NCBI RefSeq assembly: GCF_001662485.1
Contig: NZ_JMTM01000004.1
Location: forward strand, 57,802-121,801
DNA: 64,000 bases
Reading direction: 5' to 3'
Source: Flavobacterium succinicans
GTDB lineage: Bacteria > Bacteroidota > Bacteroidia > Flavobacteriales > Flavobacteriaceae
The translations under genes were made by a program, and so were the position numbers. Shown here in pieces: positions 1 to 8,461 of the stretch (positions are counted from its first letter, which is position 1; each line of letters starts with the position of its first letter). The notes beneath the pieces were generated by a model. The model made no database searches and had not been told where the DNA came from. It worked only from the letters and a program-made list of their open reading frames with translations.

Positions 1-64
1 TGGTTTACAGCGTGCTCGGAACGATTTACTTTCTCGAAATAAAGGGTGTAACATCTAAATTACT

Positions 65-72
65 TATATTTG
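65..72 (+). promoter_or_regulatory. -7 element of Bacteroidetes promoter (HD gene)
   Basis: TATATTTG fits the Bacteroidetes primary sigma -7 consensus TAnnTTTG and ends 23 nt before the GTG start at 96, so it supports that start. No clear -33 TTTG is visible. The first 64 bases cannot be assigned to a gene; short frames ending at 42, 58 and 89 could be the tail of an upstream gene. Confidence 0.55.
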
Positions 73-95
73 TCGTCCTAAAAAAATAACAAGAG

Positions 96-1325
96 GTGAG
101 TCAAATCAACAAACTTAAAATATTCAATGATCCCATTTATGGTTTTATTACCGTCCCCAATGCGCTCATTTACGATTTAATTCAACATCCATATTTTCAA
201 CGCCTCCGTCGGATTTCTCAAATGGGTTTGTCTTATTTGGTGTATCCTGGCGCTAATCATACGCGTTTTCATCACGCTTTAGGATGTATGCATATTATGC
301 AAAAAGCTGTTGAATCGCTTCGTTTTAAAGGTGTTTCAATCTCGGTTGAGGAGGAAAATGCATTGTATATTGCCATTTTGTTGCACGATATTGGTCATGG
401 CCCTTTTTCTCATGCCATGGAAAGTAGTATTGTAGAAGATGTGCACCATGAAGCAATTTCTTTGTTGTTTATGCAACAATTAAATAAGGAATTTGAGGGT
501 AAATTAAGTTTAGCAATTCAAGTTTTTAAAGGGGAATACCATCGAAAGTTTATGTTGCAATTGATTTCGAGTCAGTTGGATATGGATCGAATGGATTATT
601 TAAAAAGAGATAGTTTTTACTCGGGCGTGTCTGAGGGAAATGTCAATTCTGAGCGAATTATCCAAATGATGAATGTGGTGGATGATGTTTTGGTAATCGA
701 AGAAAAAGGAATTTATTCGGTAGAAAAATTTTTAATGTCTCGTCGCTTAATGTATTGGCAAGTGTATCTTCATAAAACGAGCTTGGTTGCCGAATCTATT
801 TTGACCAAAATACTAAAACGAGCTAAAGAACTTACATTGAAAGGTGAGGAGTTGAAAGCCAGTTCGCCTTTGTCCTTTTTTATGCATCACAAGGTAACAA
901 TGGAGACTTTTGATGCAGAGACCTTGAATTTGTTTTCCAAATTAGACGATTTTGATATTATTAGTGCCTTAAAATCTTGGCAAGATCATCCGGATTTTGT
1001 TCTCTCTTCCTTGAGTAAAATGATTATTAATCGTGATTTGTTGAAAATAAAACTTAGTAGCGAAAAAATTTCTTCGGAAGATTTATTGCCATTAAAGGAA
1101 AGAGTTGTTTCAGAATATGGGATTTCTTTAACAGAAGCGAATTATTTTATTTTTAGAGGAAAAATTAAAAATCAGGCCTATAGTAAAGCAGCAGAACCTA
1201 TTAGGATTTTGAAAAAAGATAAAACCATAGAGGATATTGTTGACGCCTCAGACCAATTGAATTTTAAGTCAGTATCTAAGTTTGTAACGAAGTATTACAT
1301 CTGTTTCCCAAAACAACTGTTGTAA
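96..1325 (+). CDS. HD-domain phosphohydrolase
   Basis: A 409-residue cytoplasmic HD-superfamily metal-dependent phosphohydrolase of the dGTPase-like group. The metal-binding motif LLHDIGHGPFSHAME (about residues 93-107) carries the HD doublet, an upstream HHALG supplies a further histidine, and DMDRMDYLKRDSFYSG (about 162-177) is the downstream conserved aspartate block. The family hydrolyses (d)NTPs or other phosphoesters; the substrate here cannot be told from sequence. The start is GTG at 96, just downstream of a TAnnTTTG element. It precedes the lipid A genes on the same strand with a 131-nt gap holding its own promoter, so it is probably a separate transcript. Confidence 0.9.
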   Translation: MSQINKLKIFNDPIYGFITVPNALIYDLIQHPYFQRLRRISQMGLSYLVYPGANHTRFHHALGCMHIMQKAVESLRFKGVSISVEEENALYIAILLHDIGHGPFSHAMESSIVEDVHHEAISLLFMQQLNKEFEGKLSLAIQVFKGEYHRKFMLQLISSQLDMDRMDYLKRDSFYSGVSEGNVNSERIIQMMNVVDDVLVIEEKGIYSVEKFLMSRRLMYWQVYLHKTSLVAESILTKILKRAKELTLKGEELKASSPLSFFMHHKVTMETFDAETLNLFSKLDDFDIISALKSWQDHPDFVLSSLSKMIINRDLLKIKLSSEKISSEDLLPLKERVVSEYGISLTEANYFIFRGKIKNQAYSKAAEPIRILKKDKTIEDIVDASDQLNFKSVSKFVTKYYICFPKQLL

Positions 1326-1352
1326 TTTATAACAATTAAAACCTATTTTTTA

Positions 1353-1360
1353 TATTTTTG
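1353..1360 (+). promoter_or_regulatory. -7 element for the lpxD operon
   Basis: TATTTTTG matches TAnnTTTG. It lies 6 nt before a small ORF (ATG at 1366) and about 97 nt before lpxD, so the predicted transcript would begin at or next to the small ORF's ATG. Confidence 0.45.
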
Positions 1361-1365
1361 TCGCG

Positions 1366-1455
1366 ATGAAACGAACGAGTAAGTTATTTTTTAAAATAAA
1401 CAATACATCCTCTAGTGAGTTACATCTTATTCCAATGAATAATACAATCCAATAA
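1366..1455 (+). CDS. putative 29-residue leader peptide
   Basis: A short ORF begins MKRTSKLFFK and ends TAA at 1453-1455, one base before the lpxD ATG at 1457. The abutting stop and start suggest translational coupling to lpxD. Its ATG lies only 6 nt after a -7 element, so it might be translated from a leaderless or nearly leaderless mRNA. No family is recognised and the peptide is short enough to be fortuitous, so confidence is low. Confidence 0.3.
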   Translation: MKRTSKLFFKINNTSSSELHLIPMNNTIQ

Positions 1456-1456
1456 G

Positions 1457-2497
1457 ATGAAATTTACAGCAGAACAAATAGCAGGTATTTTAGAAGGTGA
1501 AGTAGTGGGGAATCCAAGTGCTTCAGTATCTAGATTATCAAAAATTGAAGAAGGTACAGAAGGGTCCTTGACTTTTCTGTCCAATCCGAAGTATTTGAAT
1601 TATATATATTCTACTCAGGCCTCTATCACTATTGTTAATGATACTTTTGAGCCTGAATCTCCAATAACAACCACCTTGATTAAAGTAAAAGATGCTTATG
1701 CTTCTTTTACTAAGCTTTTAGAATTTTACAATGAAGTCAAAAGAAATAAATCTGGAATAGAACAACCTTCTGTTATTTCTGATGCTGTAAAATATGGAGC
1801 TAATTTGTATTTAGGAAGTTTTAGTTACATTGGTCAAAATGTAGTTATAGGTGATAACGTCAAAATTTACCCCAATTGTTTTATCGGTGATAATGTTGTC
1901 ATTGGTAATAATGTTACTATTTTTGCCGGCGTTAATATTTACTCAGAGACTGTGATTGGAAATGATTGCGTTATACATTCTGGAGTGGTTTTAGGCTCTG
2001 ATGGATTTGGGTTTGTGCCAAAGCCAGATGGAACTTTTGATAAAATCCCACAAATAGGTAATGTAGTTTTAGAAGACGGAGTAGATGTTGGCGCAAATAC
2101 CACTATCGATAGAGCTACATTAGGCTCAACAATAATCAGACGTGGTGTGAAATTAGACAATCAAATTCAGATTGCCCACAATGTAGAGATTGGAGAAAAC
2201 ACAGTAATAGCAGCTCAAACAGGAATAGCAGGCTCATCGAAAGTTGGTAAGAATGCTATGCTAGGTGGTCAAGTGGGTATCGTTGGACATTTAACCATTG
2301 GTGACAATGTTCGCATTCAAGCACAGTCTGGGGTGACCAGAAATATCAAAGATGACGAAACCATTCAAGGTACACCAGCATTTACTTATAACGATTTTAA
2401 CAAATCATATATTTATTTTAAAAAGTTGCCACAATTGGTAGCCGAACTAGAAGAGTTAAAGAAAATAATAAATCAAAAACATGGAAATAATGGTTAA
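1457..2497 (+). CDS. lpxD: UDP-3-O-(3-hydroxyacyl)glucosamine N-acyltransferase LpxD
   Basis: A 346-residue LpxD, which N-acylates UDP-3-O-acyl-glucosamine with hydroxyacyl-ACP in lipid A synthesis. The N-terminal uridine-binding domain (about 1-100) is followed by hexapeptide repeats (IGDNVK, IGNNVT and similar; about 105-295) forming a left-handed beta helix. The catalytic histidine is H241 in QIAHNVEIG. A C-terminal helix (about 318-346) is lysine- and glutamate-rich. It is the first gene of lpxD - lpxC/fabZ - lpxA - efp and overlaps the next reading frame. A second lpxD-like gene lies 3 kb downstream; this copy is closer to the canonical length and motif. Confidence 0.96.
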   Translation: MKFTAEQIAGILEGEVVGNPSASVSRLSKIEEGTEGSLTFLSNPKYLNYIYSTQASITIVNDTFEPESPITTTLIKVKDAYASFTKLLEFYNEVKRNKSGIEQPSVISDAVKYGANLYLGSFSYIGQNVVIGDNVKIYPNCFIGDNVVIGNNVTIFAGVNIYSETVIGNDCVIHSGVVLGSDGFGFVPKPDGTFDKIPQIGNVVLEDGVDVGANTTIDRATLGSTIIRRGVKLDNQIQIAHNVEIGENTVIAAQTGIAGSSKVGKNAMLGGQVGIVGHLTIGDNVRIQAQSGVTRNIKDDETIQGTPAFTYNDFNKSYIYFKKLPQLVAELEELKKIINQKHGNNG

Positions 2498-3878
2498 ACA
2501 GAAAACCATCAAGACGGAAATATCATTAACGGGTGTTGGATTACATACGGGTAAAGAAGTGACAATGACTTTTAAACCTGCGCCAGTAAATAACGGTTTT
2601 ACATTTGTAAGAGTTGATTTAGAAGGACAGCCAATTATTGAAGCTGATGCTAATTATGTTGTAAATACACAAAGAGGAACTAACTTAGAAAAATTAGGAG
2701 TTAAAATTCAAACTCCTGAGCATGTTTTGGCAGCATTAGAAGGTTGTGATTTAGATAATGTTATTATCGAATTAGATGCCTCAGAGTTACCTATAATGGA
2801 TGGTTCTTCAAAATACTTTGTAGAAGCTATCGAAAAGGTAGGTGTCGAAGAGCAAAATGCTAATCGAAATGTATATGTTGTAAAAGAAATCATCTCATTT
2901 GTAGATGAAACTACGGGTAGTGAGATTTTGGTTATGCCTAATGATCATTATTCTGTAACTACAATGGTTGATTTTGGAACCAAAATCCTTGGAACACAAA
3001 ATGCAACTTTGAAAAGTATAGCCGATTTCAAAACTGAAATTAGCGATTCGAGAACGTTTAGTTTTTTACATGAATTAGAATCCCTTTTGGATAATGGATT
3101 AATAAAAGGCGGCGACCTTAATAACGCAATTGTATATGTAGATAAAGAAATATCTGCAAGTACCATGGAAAATCTTAAAATGGCTTTTGGTAAAGACACC
3201 ATTTCGGTTACACCAAACGGAATTTTGGATAACCTGACGTTGCATTATCCAAACGAGGCCGCAAGACATAAACTTTTAGATGTGGTGGGCGATTTAGCGT
3301 TGATTGGAACAAAAATTCAAGGAAAAGTTATCGCCAACAAGCCTGGACATTATGTAAATACACAATTTGCTAAGAAAATGGCAAAATTGATTAAAATTGA
3401 ACAGCGCAATTATGTTCCTGTTTATGATTTGAATCAAGAACCTTTGATGGATATTCATAAAATCATGTCGGTTCTACCGCATAGATCTCCATTTTTGTTA
3501 ATTGATCGCATTATCGAAATGTCGGATACTCATGTTGTAGGAATGAAAAATGTCACCATGAATGAAAATTTCTTCGTAGGACATTTTCCTAATGCACCAG
3601 TAATGCCGGGGGTTTTAATTGTGGAAGCTATGGCTCAAACTGGAGGGATTTTAGTATTAAGTACCGTTCCAGATCCAGAAAATTATCTGACTTTCTTCAT
3701 GAAAATTGATAAAGTTAAGTTCAAACACAAAGTACTTCCAGGAGATACTTTAATATTTAAATGTGATTTGATTACACCTATCAGAAGAGGGATTTGTCAT
3801 ATGCAAGCTAATGCTTATGCTAATGGAAAATTAGTAGCAGAAGCAGAATTAATGGCGCAAATTGCTAGAAAACAATAA
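2490..3878 (+). CDS. lpxC-fabZ: bifunctional LpxC deacetylase / FabZ dehydratase
   Basis: A fusion of UDP-3-O-acyl-GlcNAc deacetylase (first committed step of lipid A synthesis) and (3R)-hydroxyacyl-ACP dehydratase (fatty acid elongation), typical of Bacteroidetes. Zinc ligands of LpxC are visible as H78 (TPEHVLAAL) and H260/D264 (HKLLDVVGD). The FabZ part starts near residue 318, with HRSPFLLIDRI and catalytic H365 and E379 (GHFPNAPVMPG, IVEAMAQ). I chose ATG 2490 (MVKQKTIKTE), which overlaps lpxD by 8 nt; an in-frame ATG at 2481 would add three residues. Having both activities on one chain sets both uses of the hydroxyacyl-ACP pool side by side. Confidence 0.96.
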   Translation: MVKQKTIKTEISLTGVGLHTGKEVTMTFKPAPVNNGFTFVRVDLEGQPIIEADANYVVNTQRGTNLEKLGVKIQTPEHVLAALEGCDLDNVIIELDASELPIMDGSSKYFVEAIEKVGVEEQNANRNVYVVKEIISFVDETTGSEILVMPNDHYSVTTMVDFGTKILGTQNATLKSIADFKTEISDSRTFSFLHELESLLDNGLIKGGDLNNAIVYVDKEISASTMENLKMAFGKDTISVTPNGILDNLTLHYPNEAARHKLLDVVGDLALIGTKIQGKVIANKPGHYVNTQFAKKMAKLIKIEQRNYVPVYDLNQEPLMDIHKIMSVLPHRSPFLLIDRIIEMSDTHVVGMKNVTMNENFFVGHFPNAPVMPGVLIVEAMAQTGGILVLSTVPDPENYLTFFMKIDKVKFKHKVLPGDTLIFKCDLITPIRRGICHMQANAYANGKLVAEAELMAQIARKQ

Positions 3879-3948
3879 TTTTTTTGTTGAGTTGATTAAT
3901 CTTTTTTCTGGTTAACCAATACAACAGCTAAACGATTAAACAAAAAAA

Positions 3949-4734
3949 ATGAATCAACCATTAGCATATGTACATCCAGGGGCAAAAATTGCCAAAAATG
4001 TAGTAATAGAGCCTTTTACTACCATTCATAATAATGTAGTTATCGGTGATGGAACTTGGATAGGTTCTAATGTGACCATCATGGAAGGGGCTCGAATTGG
4101 TAAAAATTGTAATATTTTTCCAGGTGCAGTAATTTCAGCTGTTCCTCAAGATTTAAAATTTGGAGGAGAAGAGTCTTTGGCTATCATCGGAGATAATTGT
4201 ACTATTAGAGAGTGTGTGACTATCAACAGAGGTACCATTGCTTCGGGTCAGACCACTTTAGGTAATAATTGCTTAGTGATGGCTACAGCTCACATTGCTC
4301 ACGATTGTCATATAGGTGATAATGCAATTATTGTAAATGGAGTGGCTCTAGCAGGTCATGTAATTGTTGGAAAACATGCGGTAATCGGAGGGTTAGCAGC
4401 TATCCATCAATTTATTCATATTGGAGATCACGCTATGGTTTCTGGGGGATCTTTGGTTAGAAAAGACGTACCACCTTTTACTAAAGCAGCAAAAGAACCT
4501 TTGTCTTATGTTGGGATCAACTCAGTAGGATTAAGAAGAAGAGGGTTTACCACCGAAAAAATCAAAGAGATTCAAGATATTTACAGAATTTTATATCAAA
4601 AAAATTACAACACGACTCAAGCTTTAGGGATAATTGAAGCCGAAATGGAAGCAACACCAGAACGTGATGAGATCATCGACTTTATTCGTAACTCTTCAAG
4701 AGGGGTTATGAAAGGCTACTCAGGAAATTATTAA
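3949..4734 (+). CDS. lpxA: acyl-ACP-UDP-N-acetylglucosamine O-acyltransferase LpxA
   Basis: A 261-residue LpxA, the first enzyme of lipid A synthesis, which transfers a 3-hydroxyacyl chain from ACP to UDP-GlcNAc. About 180 residues of hexapeptide repeats precede a helical C-terminus. The catalytic histidine is H118 in AHIAHDC, and the trailing AAIHQFIHIGDHAMVSGGS block is typical of the family. Length matches E. coli LpxA (262). It lies 70 nt after lpxC-fabZ and 28 nt before efp on the same strand, so the genes are probably co-transcribed. Confidence 0.97.
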   Translation: MNQPLAYVHPGAKIAKNVVIEPFTTIHNNVVIGDGTWIGSNVTIMEGARIGKNCNIFPGAVISAVPQDLKFGGEESLAIIGDNCTIRECVTINRGTIASGQTTLGNNCLVMATAHIAHDCHIGDNAIIVNGVALAGHVIVGKHAVIGGLAAIHQFIHIGDHAMVSGGSLVRKDVPPFTKAAKEPLSYVGINSVGLRRRGFTTEKIKEIQDIYRILYQKNYNTTQALGIIEAEMEATPERDEIIDFIRNSSRGVMKGYSGNY

Positions 4735-4762
4735 AAACAAATAAATTATTAAATAAAAAAAA

Positions 4763-5329
4763 ATGGCATCTACTTCAGATATTAAAAACGGACTTTGTAT
4801 TAAACACAATCACGATATTTATAAAATTATTGAATTTCTTCACGTTAAACCAGGTAAAGGCCCCGCTTTTGTTAGAACAAAGTTAAAGTCTGTGACTAAT
4901 GGAAAAGTGTTGGATAATACTTTTTCAGCAGGACATAAGATTGATGTAGTGCGTGTCGAAACGCACACGTTCCAGTTTTTGTATCCTGAAGGAGATCAGT
5001 TTCATTTTATGAATGCTGAAACTTTTGAACAAATTACCCTAAATCGAAATGTTTTGGACGCTCCAGATTTGTTGAAAGAAGGTGAAAATGTTATGATTCA
5101 AATCAATACTGAGACAGATTTGCCGCTTTCAGTTGATATGGCACCATCTGTGGTTTTGGAAGTTACGTATACCGAGCCAGGTGTAAAAGGTAACACAGCA
5201 ACTAATGCTACAAAACCAGCTACTGTTGAGACGGGAGCAACAATCAATGTGCCTTTGTTTATTAATGAAGGGGATAAAATTAAAATTGATACGGCTACAA
5301 GTTCTTATATGGAACGTGTAAAAGAATAA
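4763..5329 (+). CDS. efp: elongation factor P
   Basis: A 188-residue EF-P, which relieves ribosome stalling at polyproline stretches. The N-terminal KOW-like domain ends in the loop KPGKGPAF with K32 at the position that is modified in E. coli; the OB-fold domains follow, ending in a hydrophobic-plus-charged tail. No modification enzyme is visible nearby. It sits inside the lipid A locus, an arrangement I recall as common in Flavobacteriaceae, and a strong hairpin terminator follows. Confidence 0.97.
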   Translation: MASTSDIKNGLCIKHNHDIYKIIEFLHVKPGKGPAFVRTKLKSVTNGKVLDNTFSAGHKIDVVRVETHTFQFLYPEGDQFHFMNAETFEQITLNRNVLDAPDLLKEGENVMIQINTETDLPLSVDMAPSVVLEVTYTEPGVKGNTATNATKPATVETGATINVPLFINEGDKIKIDTATSSYMERVKE

Positions 5330-5344
5330 TTTTTTAAAACTTAG

Positions 5345-5407
5345 GTTTTCAGTCTTAATTTGCAATTTGGATATAGAATTGTGACTAAGATTGAAAACTT
5401 TTTTTTT
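5345..5407 (+). terminator. rho-independent terminator after efp
   Basis: GTTTTCAGTCTTA (5345-5357) pairs with TAAGATTGAAAAC (5386-5398) with one G-U pair, and an inner CAATT/AATTG extends the stem. A run of T follows from 5399. It separates efp from the second lpxD-like gene. Confidence 0.8.
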
Positions 5408-5426
5408 AAACTAATGATATTATGAA

Positions 5427-5506
5427 ATCGCCGTAATAGATTTTCTCGAAGGCTATTAAAATTTGGCGATACCATATGTGATCACCAAACAAAAAATACA
5501 CATATG
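5427..5506 (+). promoter_or_regulatory. possible structured leader of the second lpxD-like gene
   Basis: Two inverted repeats lie between the efp terminator and the next ATG. ATCGCC (5427-5432) pairs with GGCGAT (5465-5470), with inner AATAG/CTATT. CATATGTG (5473-5480) pairs with CACATATG (5499-5506), and the second arm contains the start codon at 5504. If transcribed, the second hairpin would sequester the start. No known riboswitch class is recognised. Confidence 0.35.
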
Positions 5507-6433
5507 AAATTCCACAAACAATATTCCTTACAAGATATCGCTGCATTAATTGACTGCACATTTGTAGGTGATCCTCTGTTTCCTGTTTTAGGAATGAATG
5601 AAATACACGTCGTAGAACCAGGTGATATTGTATTTGTAGATCATCCTAAGTACTACGAAAAAGCTTTGCAATCCGCAGCTACTATCATTTTGATAAATAA
5701 AGAAGTGGTTTGTCCAGAAGGAAAAGCACTATTGATTTCTGATGATCCTTTCAGGGATTTCAATTCTTTGACCAGGCATTTTAAACCGTTTGTTGGTTCA
5801 AATGTGACGATAAGTCCAACTGCAAAAATTGGAGAGAATACAGTAATACAGCCTAATGTTTTTATTGGAAATGAAGTCGTTATTGGTGATAATTGCTTGA
5901 TACATTCAAATGTAGCGATCTATGATCATACCGTTATTGGTAACAACGTAATTATTCACGCAGGGACGGTTTTGGGAGCGGATGCCTTTTATTACAAAAA
6001 AAGGGTGACTGGGTTTGATCAATTGCTTTCTGGAGGAAGGGTAGTAATCGAGGATAATGTAGGTATTGGTGCGCTTTGTACTATTGATAAAGGGGTTACA
6101 GGCGATACAACTATAGGAGAAGGAACTAAACTTGACAATCAAGTGCACGTAGGGCATGATACCGTAATTGGAAAAAAATGCTTAATTGCTTCTCAAACTG
6201 GAATTGCAGGTTGTGTTATCATTGAAGATGAGGTAACGTTATGGGGACAAGTAGGAACAACAAGCGGAATTACCATTGGCTCAAAAGCTGTAGTGATGGG
6301 GCAAACAGGTGTCACTAAGTCAGTAGAAGGAGGGAAATCTTATTTTGGAACACCCATCCAAGAATCTCGTGAAAAATTAAAACAATTGGCTAATATTAAA
6401 AAAATCCCAGAAATTTTAAACAAATTAAAATAA
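5504..6433 (+). CDS. LpxD-like hexapeptide acyltransferase (second copy)
   Basis: A 309-residue paralogue of LpxD: an N-terminal domain of about 95 residues, then hexapeptide repeats (VIGDNC, VIGNNV and others; about 100-290), with H218 in [11 protein letters not shown] at the catalytic position. It is shorter than lpxD at 1457 and lacks its long C-terminal helix. It may acylate with a different chain or act on another UDP-sugar; the substrate is not determined by sequence. It is followed one base later by the NTF2-like gene, so the two are probably co-translated. The start is ATG 5504, inside an inverted repeat. Confidence 0.88.
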   Translation: MKFHKQYSLQDIAALIDCTFVGDPLFPVLGMNEIHVVEPGDIVFVDHPKYYEKALQSAATIILINKEVVCPEGKALLISDDPFRDFNSLTRHFKPFVGSNVTISPTAKIGENTVIQPNVFIGNEVVIGDNCLIHSNVAIYDHTVIGNNVIIHAGTVLGADAFYYKKRVTGFDQLLSGGRVVIEDNVGIGALCTIDKGVTGDTTIGEGTKLDNQVHVGHDTVIGKKCLIASQTGIAGCVIIEDEVTLWGQVGTTSGITIGSKAVVMGQTGVTKSVEGGKSYFGTPIQESREKLKQLANIKKIPEILNKLK

Positions 6434-6434
6434 T

Positions 6435-6797
6435 ATGTCTGCAAAAGATTTTGTCAAAGCATTTTACAAGTCGGATGCTTTAATTGATAGTACAGTTTTA
6501 AAAGATTTTATTCATCCTGAAATTAGAATTGATTGGAATTCTACAGAAGGATTTGTTCAGTTAAATTATGAGACATTGATTAATTTAGCGGATCAATTGC
6601 ATAAAGCGTATGTAAGATCAAAAGCAAGAATCAGCCATATCGTAGAGGAAAATGAAATGATTGCTGTACGATATTCTCATTTTGTAAAAACGATTGAGAA
6701 CCCAAGAGAAGAGATTCTTTTGGCGCATTTTATGACAATTTGGGAAATTAAAGACAATAAATTATTCAGAGGCTATCAAATGAGTCAACTATCCTAA
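6435..6797 (+). CDS. NTF2-like (SnoaL-type) protein
   Basis: A 120-residue cytoplasmic protein of the nuclear transport factor 2 cone fold: an N-terminal helix (DFVKAFYKSD), the FIHPEIRIDW strand, a central helical stretch, and a C-terminal sheet ending HFMTIWEIKDNKLFRGYQMS. The fold includes enzymes and small-ligand binders; no catalytic residues can be assigned. It begins one base after the stop of the LpxD-like gene, so it is probably in the same operon, and may be an accessory factor of envelope synthesis, which is inference. Confidence 0.75.
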   Translation: MSAKDFVKAFYKSDALIDSTVLKDFIHPEIRIDWNSTEGFVQLNYETLINLADQLHKAYVRSKARISHIVEENEMIAVRYSHFVKTIENPREEILLAHFMTIWEIKDNKLFRGYQMSQLS

Positions 6798-6817
6798 ATA
6801 ATTTGACCCTAAATGGG

Positions 6818-6847
6818 TTTGAAATAATTTCAAAAACCTTACTTTTG
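6818..6847 (+). promoter_or_regulatory. promoter of sucD
   Basis: TTTG (6818-6821), an 18-nt spacer and TACTTTTG (6840-6847) form a full Bacteroidetes housekeeping promoter, 35 nt before the sucD ATG. Confidence 0.8.
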
Positions 6848-6882
6848 CAACACAATTTTAAAAACTACATAAAAAATATATC

Positions 6883-7755
6883 ATGAGTGTTTTAGTTAAT
6901 AAAGATTCTAAAATTATTGTTCAAGGATTCACAGGAAGTGAAGGAACTTTCCACGCTTCTCAAATGATTGAATATGGAACAAATGTTGTGGGTGGTGTAA
7001 CTCCAGGAAAAGGAGGATCTACACACTTAGACTTACCAGTTTTCAATACAGTTAAAGATGCTGTAGATCAGGCTGGAGCCGATACCACAATTATTTTTGT
7101 TCCACCTGCTTTTGCGGCTGATGCAATTATGGAAGCAGCTGATGCGGGTATTAAAGTGATTATTGCAATTACTGAAGGTATTCCAGTAGCAGACATGATC
7201 AAAGCAAATGCTTATGTTAAAGAAAGAAACGCTCGATTAATCGGACCAAACTGTCCAGGTGTCATTACTCCAGGTGAGGCAAAAGTTGGAATTATGCCAG
7301 GTTTTGTATTCAAAAAAGGAACGGTTGGAATCGTTTCTAAATCTGGGACTTTGACGTATGAAGCAGCTGACCAAGTAGTAAAACAAGGTTTAGGAATCAC
7401 AACTGCTATCGGAATTGGTGGAGATCCAATTATTGGTACAACTACTAAAGAAGCTGTAGAATTATTAATGAACGATCCTGAGACTGAACTTATCATTATG
7501 ATTGGTGAAATTGGTGGTCAGTTAGAAGCTGATGCTGCTAAATGGATTAAAGCAGATGGTAACCGTAAACCTGTTGTAGGTTTTATTGCTGGAGAAACAG
7601 CACCAGCAGGTAGAACAATGGGGCATGCCGGAGCAATTGTTGGAGGATCTGATGATACTGCTGCTGCTAAAAAGCAAATTATGAGAGATAATGGTATTCA
7701 CGTAGTTGATTCTCCAGCCGAAATAGGTAAAAAAGTAAAAGAAGTTTTAGGATAA
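6883..7755 (+). CDS. sucD: succinate-CoA ligase ADP/GDP-forming, alpha subunit
   Basis: A 290-residue alpha subunit of succinyl-CoA synthetase (TCA cycle, substrate-level phosphorylation). The N-terminal CoA-binding Rossmann domain has [11 protein letters not shown] near residues 16-26; the ligase domain carries the phosphorylated histidine H248 in GHAGAIVGG and the IGPNCPG and KSGTLTYE motifs. Length equals the usual 289-290. The beta subunit sucC is not in this window. It is monocistronic, with its own promoter and a strong terminator at 7783. Confidence 0.97.
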   Translation: MSVLVNKDSKIIVQGFTGSEGTFHASQMIEYGTNVVGGVTPGKGGSTHLDLPVFNTVKDAVDQAGADTTIIFVPPAFAADAIMEAADAGIKVIIAITEGIPVADMIKANAYVKERNARLIGPNCPGVITPGEAKVGIMPGFVFKKGTVGIVSKSGTLTYEAADQVVKQGLGITTAIGIGGDPIIGTTTKEAVELLMNDPETELIIMIGEIGGQLEADAAKWIKADGNRKPVVGFIAGETAPAGRTMGHAGAIVGGSDDTAAAKKQIMRDNGIHVVDSPAEIGKKVKEVLG

Positions 7756-7782
7756 TTTCCTGATTTCAAAATTATAAATCTC

Positions 7783-7812
7783 AAAATGCCTCACGATTTG
7801 GTGAGGCATTTT
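7783..7812 (+). terminator. rho-independent terminator after sucD
   Basis: A 12-bp stem, AAAATGCCTCAC (7783-7794) with GTGAGGCATTTT (7801-7812), and a 6-nt loop. It is A-rich on one side and T-rich on the other, so it could act in both directions. Confidence 0.85.
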
Positions 7813-7828
7813 GTTTAAATAAAACGAA

Positions 7829-8251
7829 ATGTATAAAGAATTAGAAAAGTTTGCAGTTACCAATAGTTTTGTGTTTACTCCGGAAGATAGTCTAGAGCAA
7901 GTTTGTAATGCTTCTGAAGGTTGCGGAGTATTCTTGGTTTATGATTTAACCACAGCTAAAGAACTAATTATGGTTGGTTCTACGGGTACCGTTCAAAACA
8001 ATGGAACTCTTAAAATTAAAAAGGGTGGTTTAGCAGATAAAATTGTAGAAGGACATCAATTTGCTAAAACAGGTAGAAAATATTCTTGGCCTGCAAAAAT
8101 GAAATTGGAAGGTATTACATCGCTTGAAGTCGTTTGGTACGAAACCTTTAACAATGAGGTGAAAGCAATTCCAACAAGTGTAGAAGGACAAGTTTTACAA
8201 AGTTTTTTTGATAAAAATGGAACATTACCCAGATGGAATGTTGCTTTTTAA
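7829..8251 (+). CDS. small protein with degenerate GIY-YIG-like fold
   Basis: A 140-residue cytoplasmic protein. GVFLVYDL (about 33-40) followed by ELIMVGSTG (about 45-53) resembles the GIY and YIG strands of GIY-YIG nucleases, and EGQVLQSFFDKN near the C-terminus resembles the helix with the metal-binding glutamate, ending in PRWN as many members do. Both tyrosines of the GIY-YIG pair look substituted (GVF and MVG), so it may be catalytically inactive or altered. Assignment rests on motif spacing only. It stands alone between two terminators. Confidence 0.6.
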   Translation: MYKELEKFAVTNSFVFTPEDSLEQVCNASEGCGVFLVYDLTTAKELIMVGSTGTVQNNGTLKIKKGGLADKIVEGHQFAKTGRKYSWPAKMKLEGITSLEVVWYETFNNEVKAIPTSVEGQVLQSFFDKNGTLPRWNVAF

Positions 8252-8293
8252 CTGTATAGAATTTAAAAGAATAGCTAATTTTATCTATATAAC

Positions 8294-8329
8294 AATCTCA
8301 TAGTTTTTCATAAAGCTATGAGATTTTTT
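8294..8329 (+). terminator. rho-independent terminator
   Basis: AATCTCATAG (8294-8303) pairs with CTATGAGATT (8315-8324), followed by a T run. It ends the 7829-8251 transcript. Confidence 0.8.
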
Positions 8330-8407
8330 GTTTTTGGTTGTAAACAGTAGGAGTGGGCTTTTTATAATAAAGTTCAAAAAATAAAGTTGTATATCACGGC
8401 TTAATAC

Positions 8408-8439
8408 TTGTAAATAGCCTAAATAAAGCATTAATTTTG
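8408..8439 (+). promoter_or_regulatory. promoter of the M48 lipoprotein gene
   Basis: TTG (8408-8410), a 21-nt spacer and TAATTTTG (8432-8439), ending 22 nt before the ATG at 8462. Confidence 0.65.
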
Positions 8440-8461
8440 TGTGCTACAAAAAATATAAATC

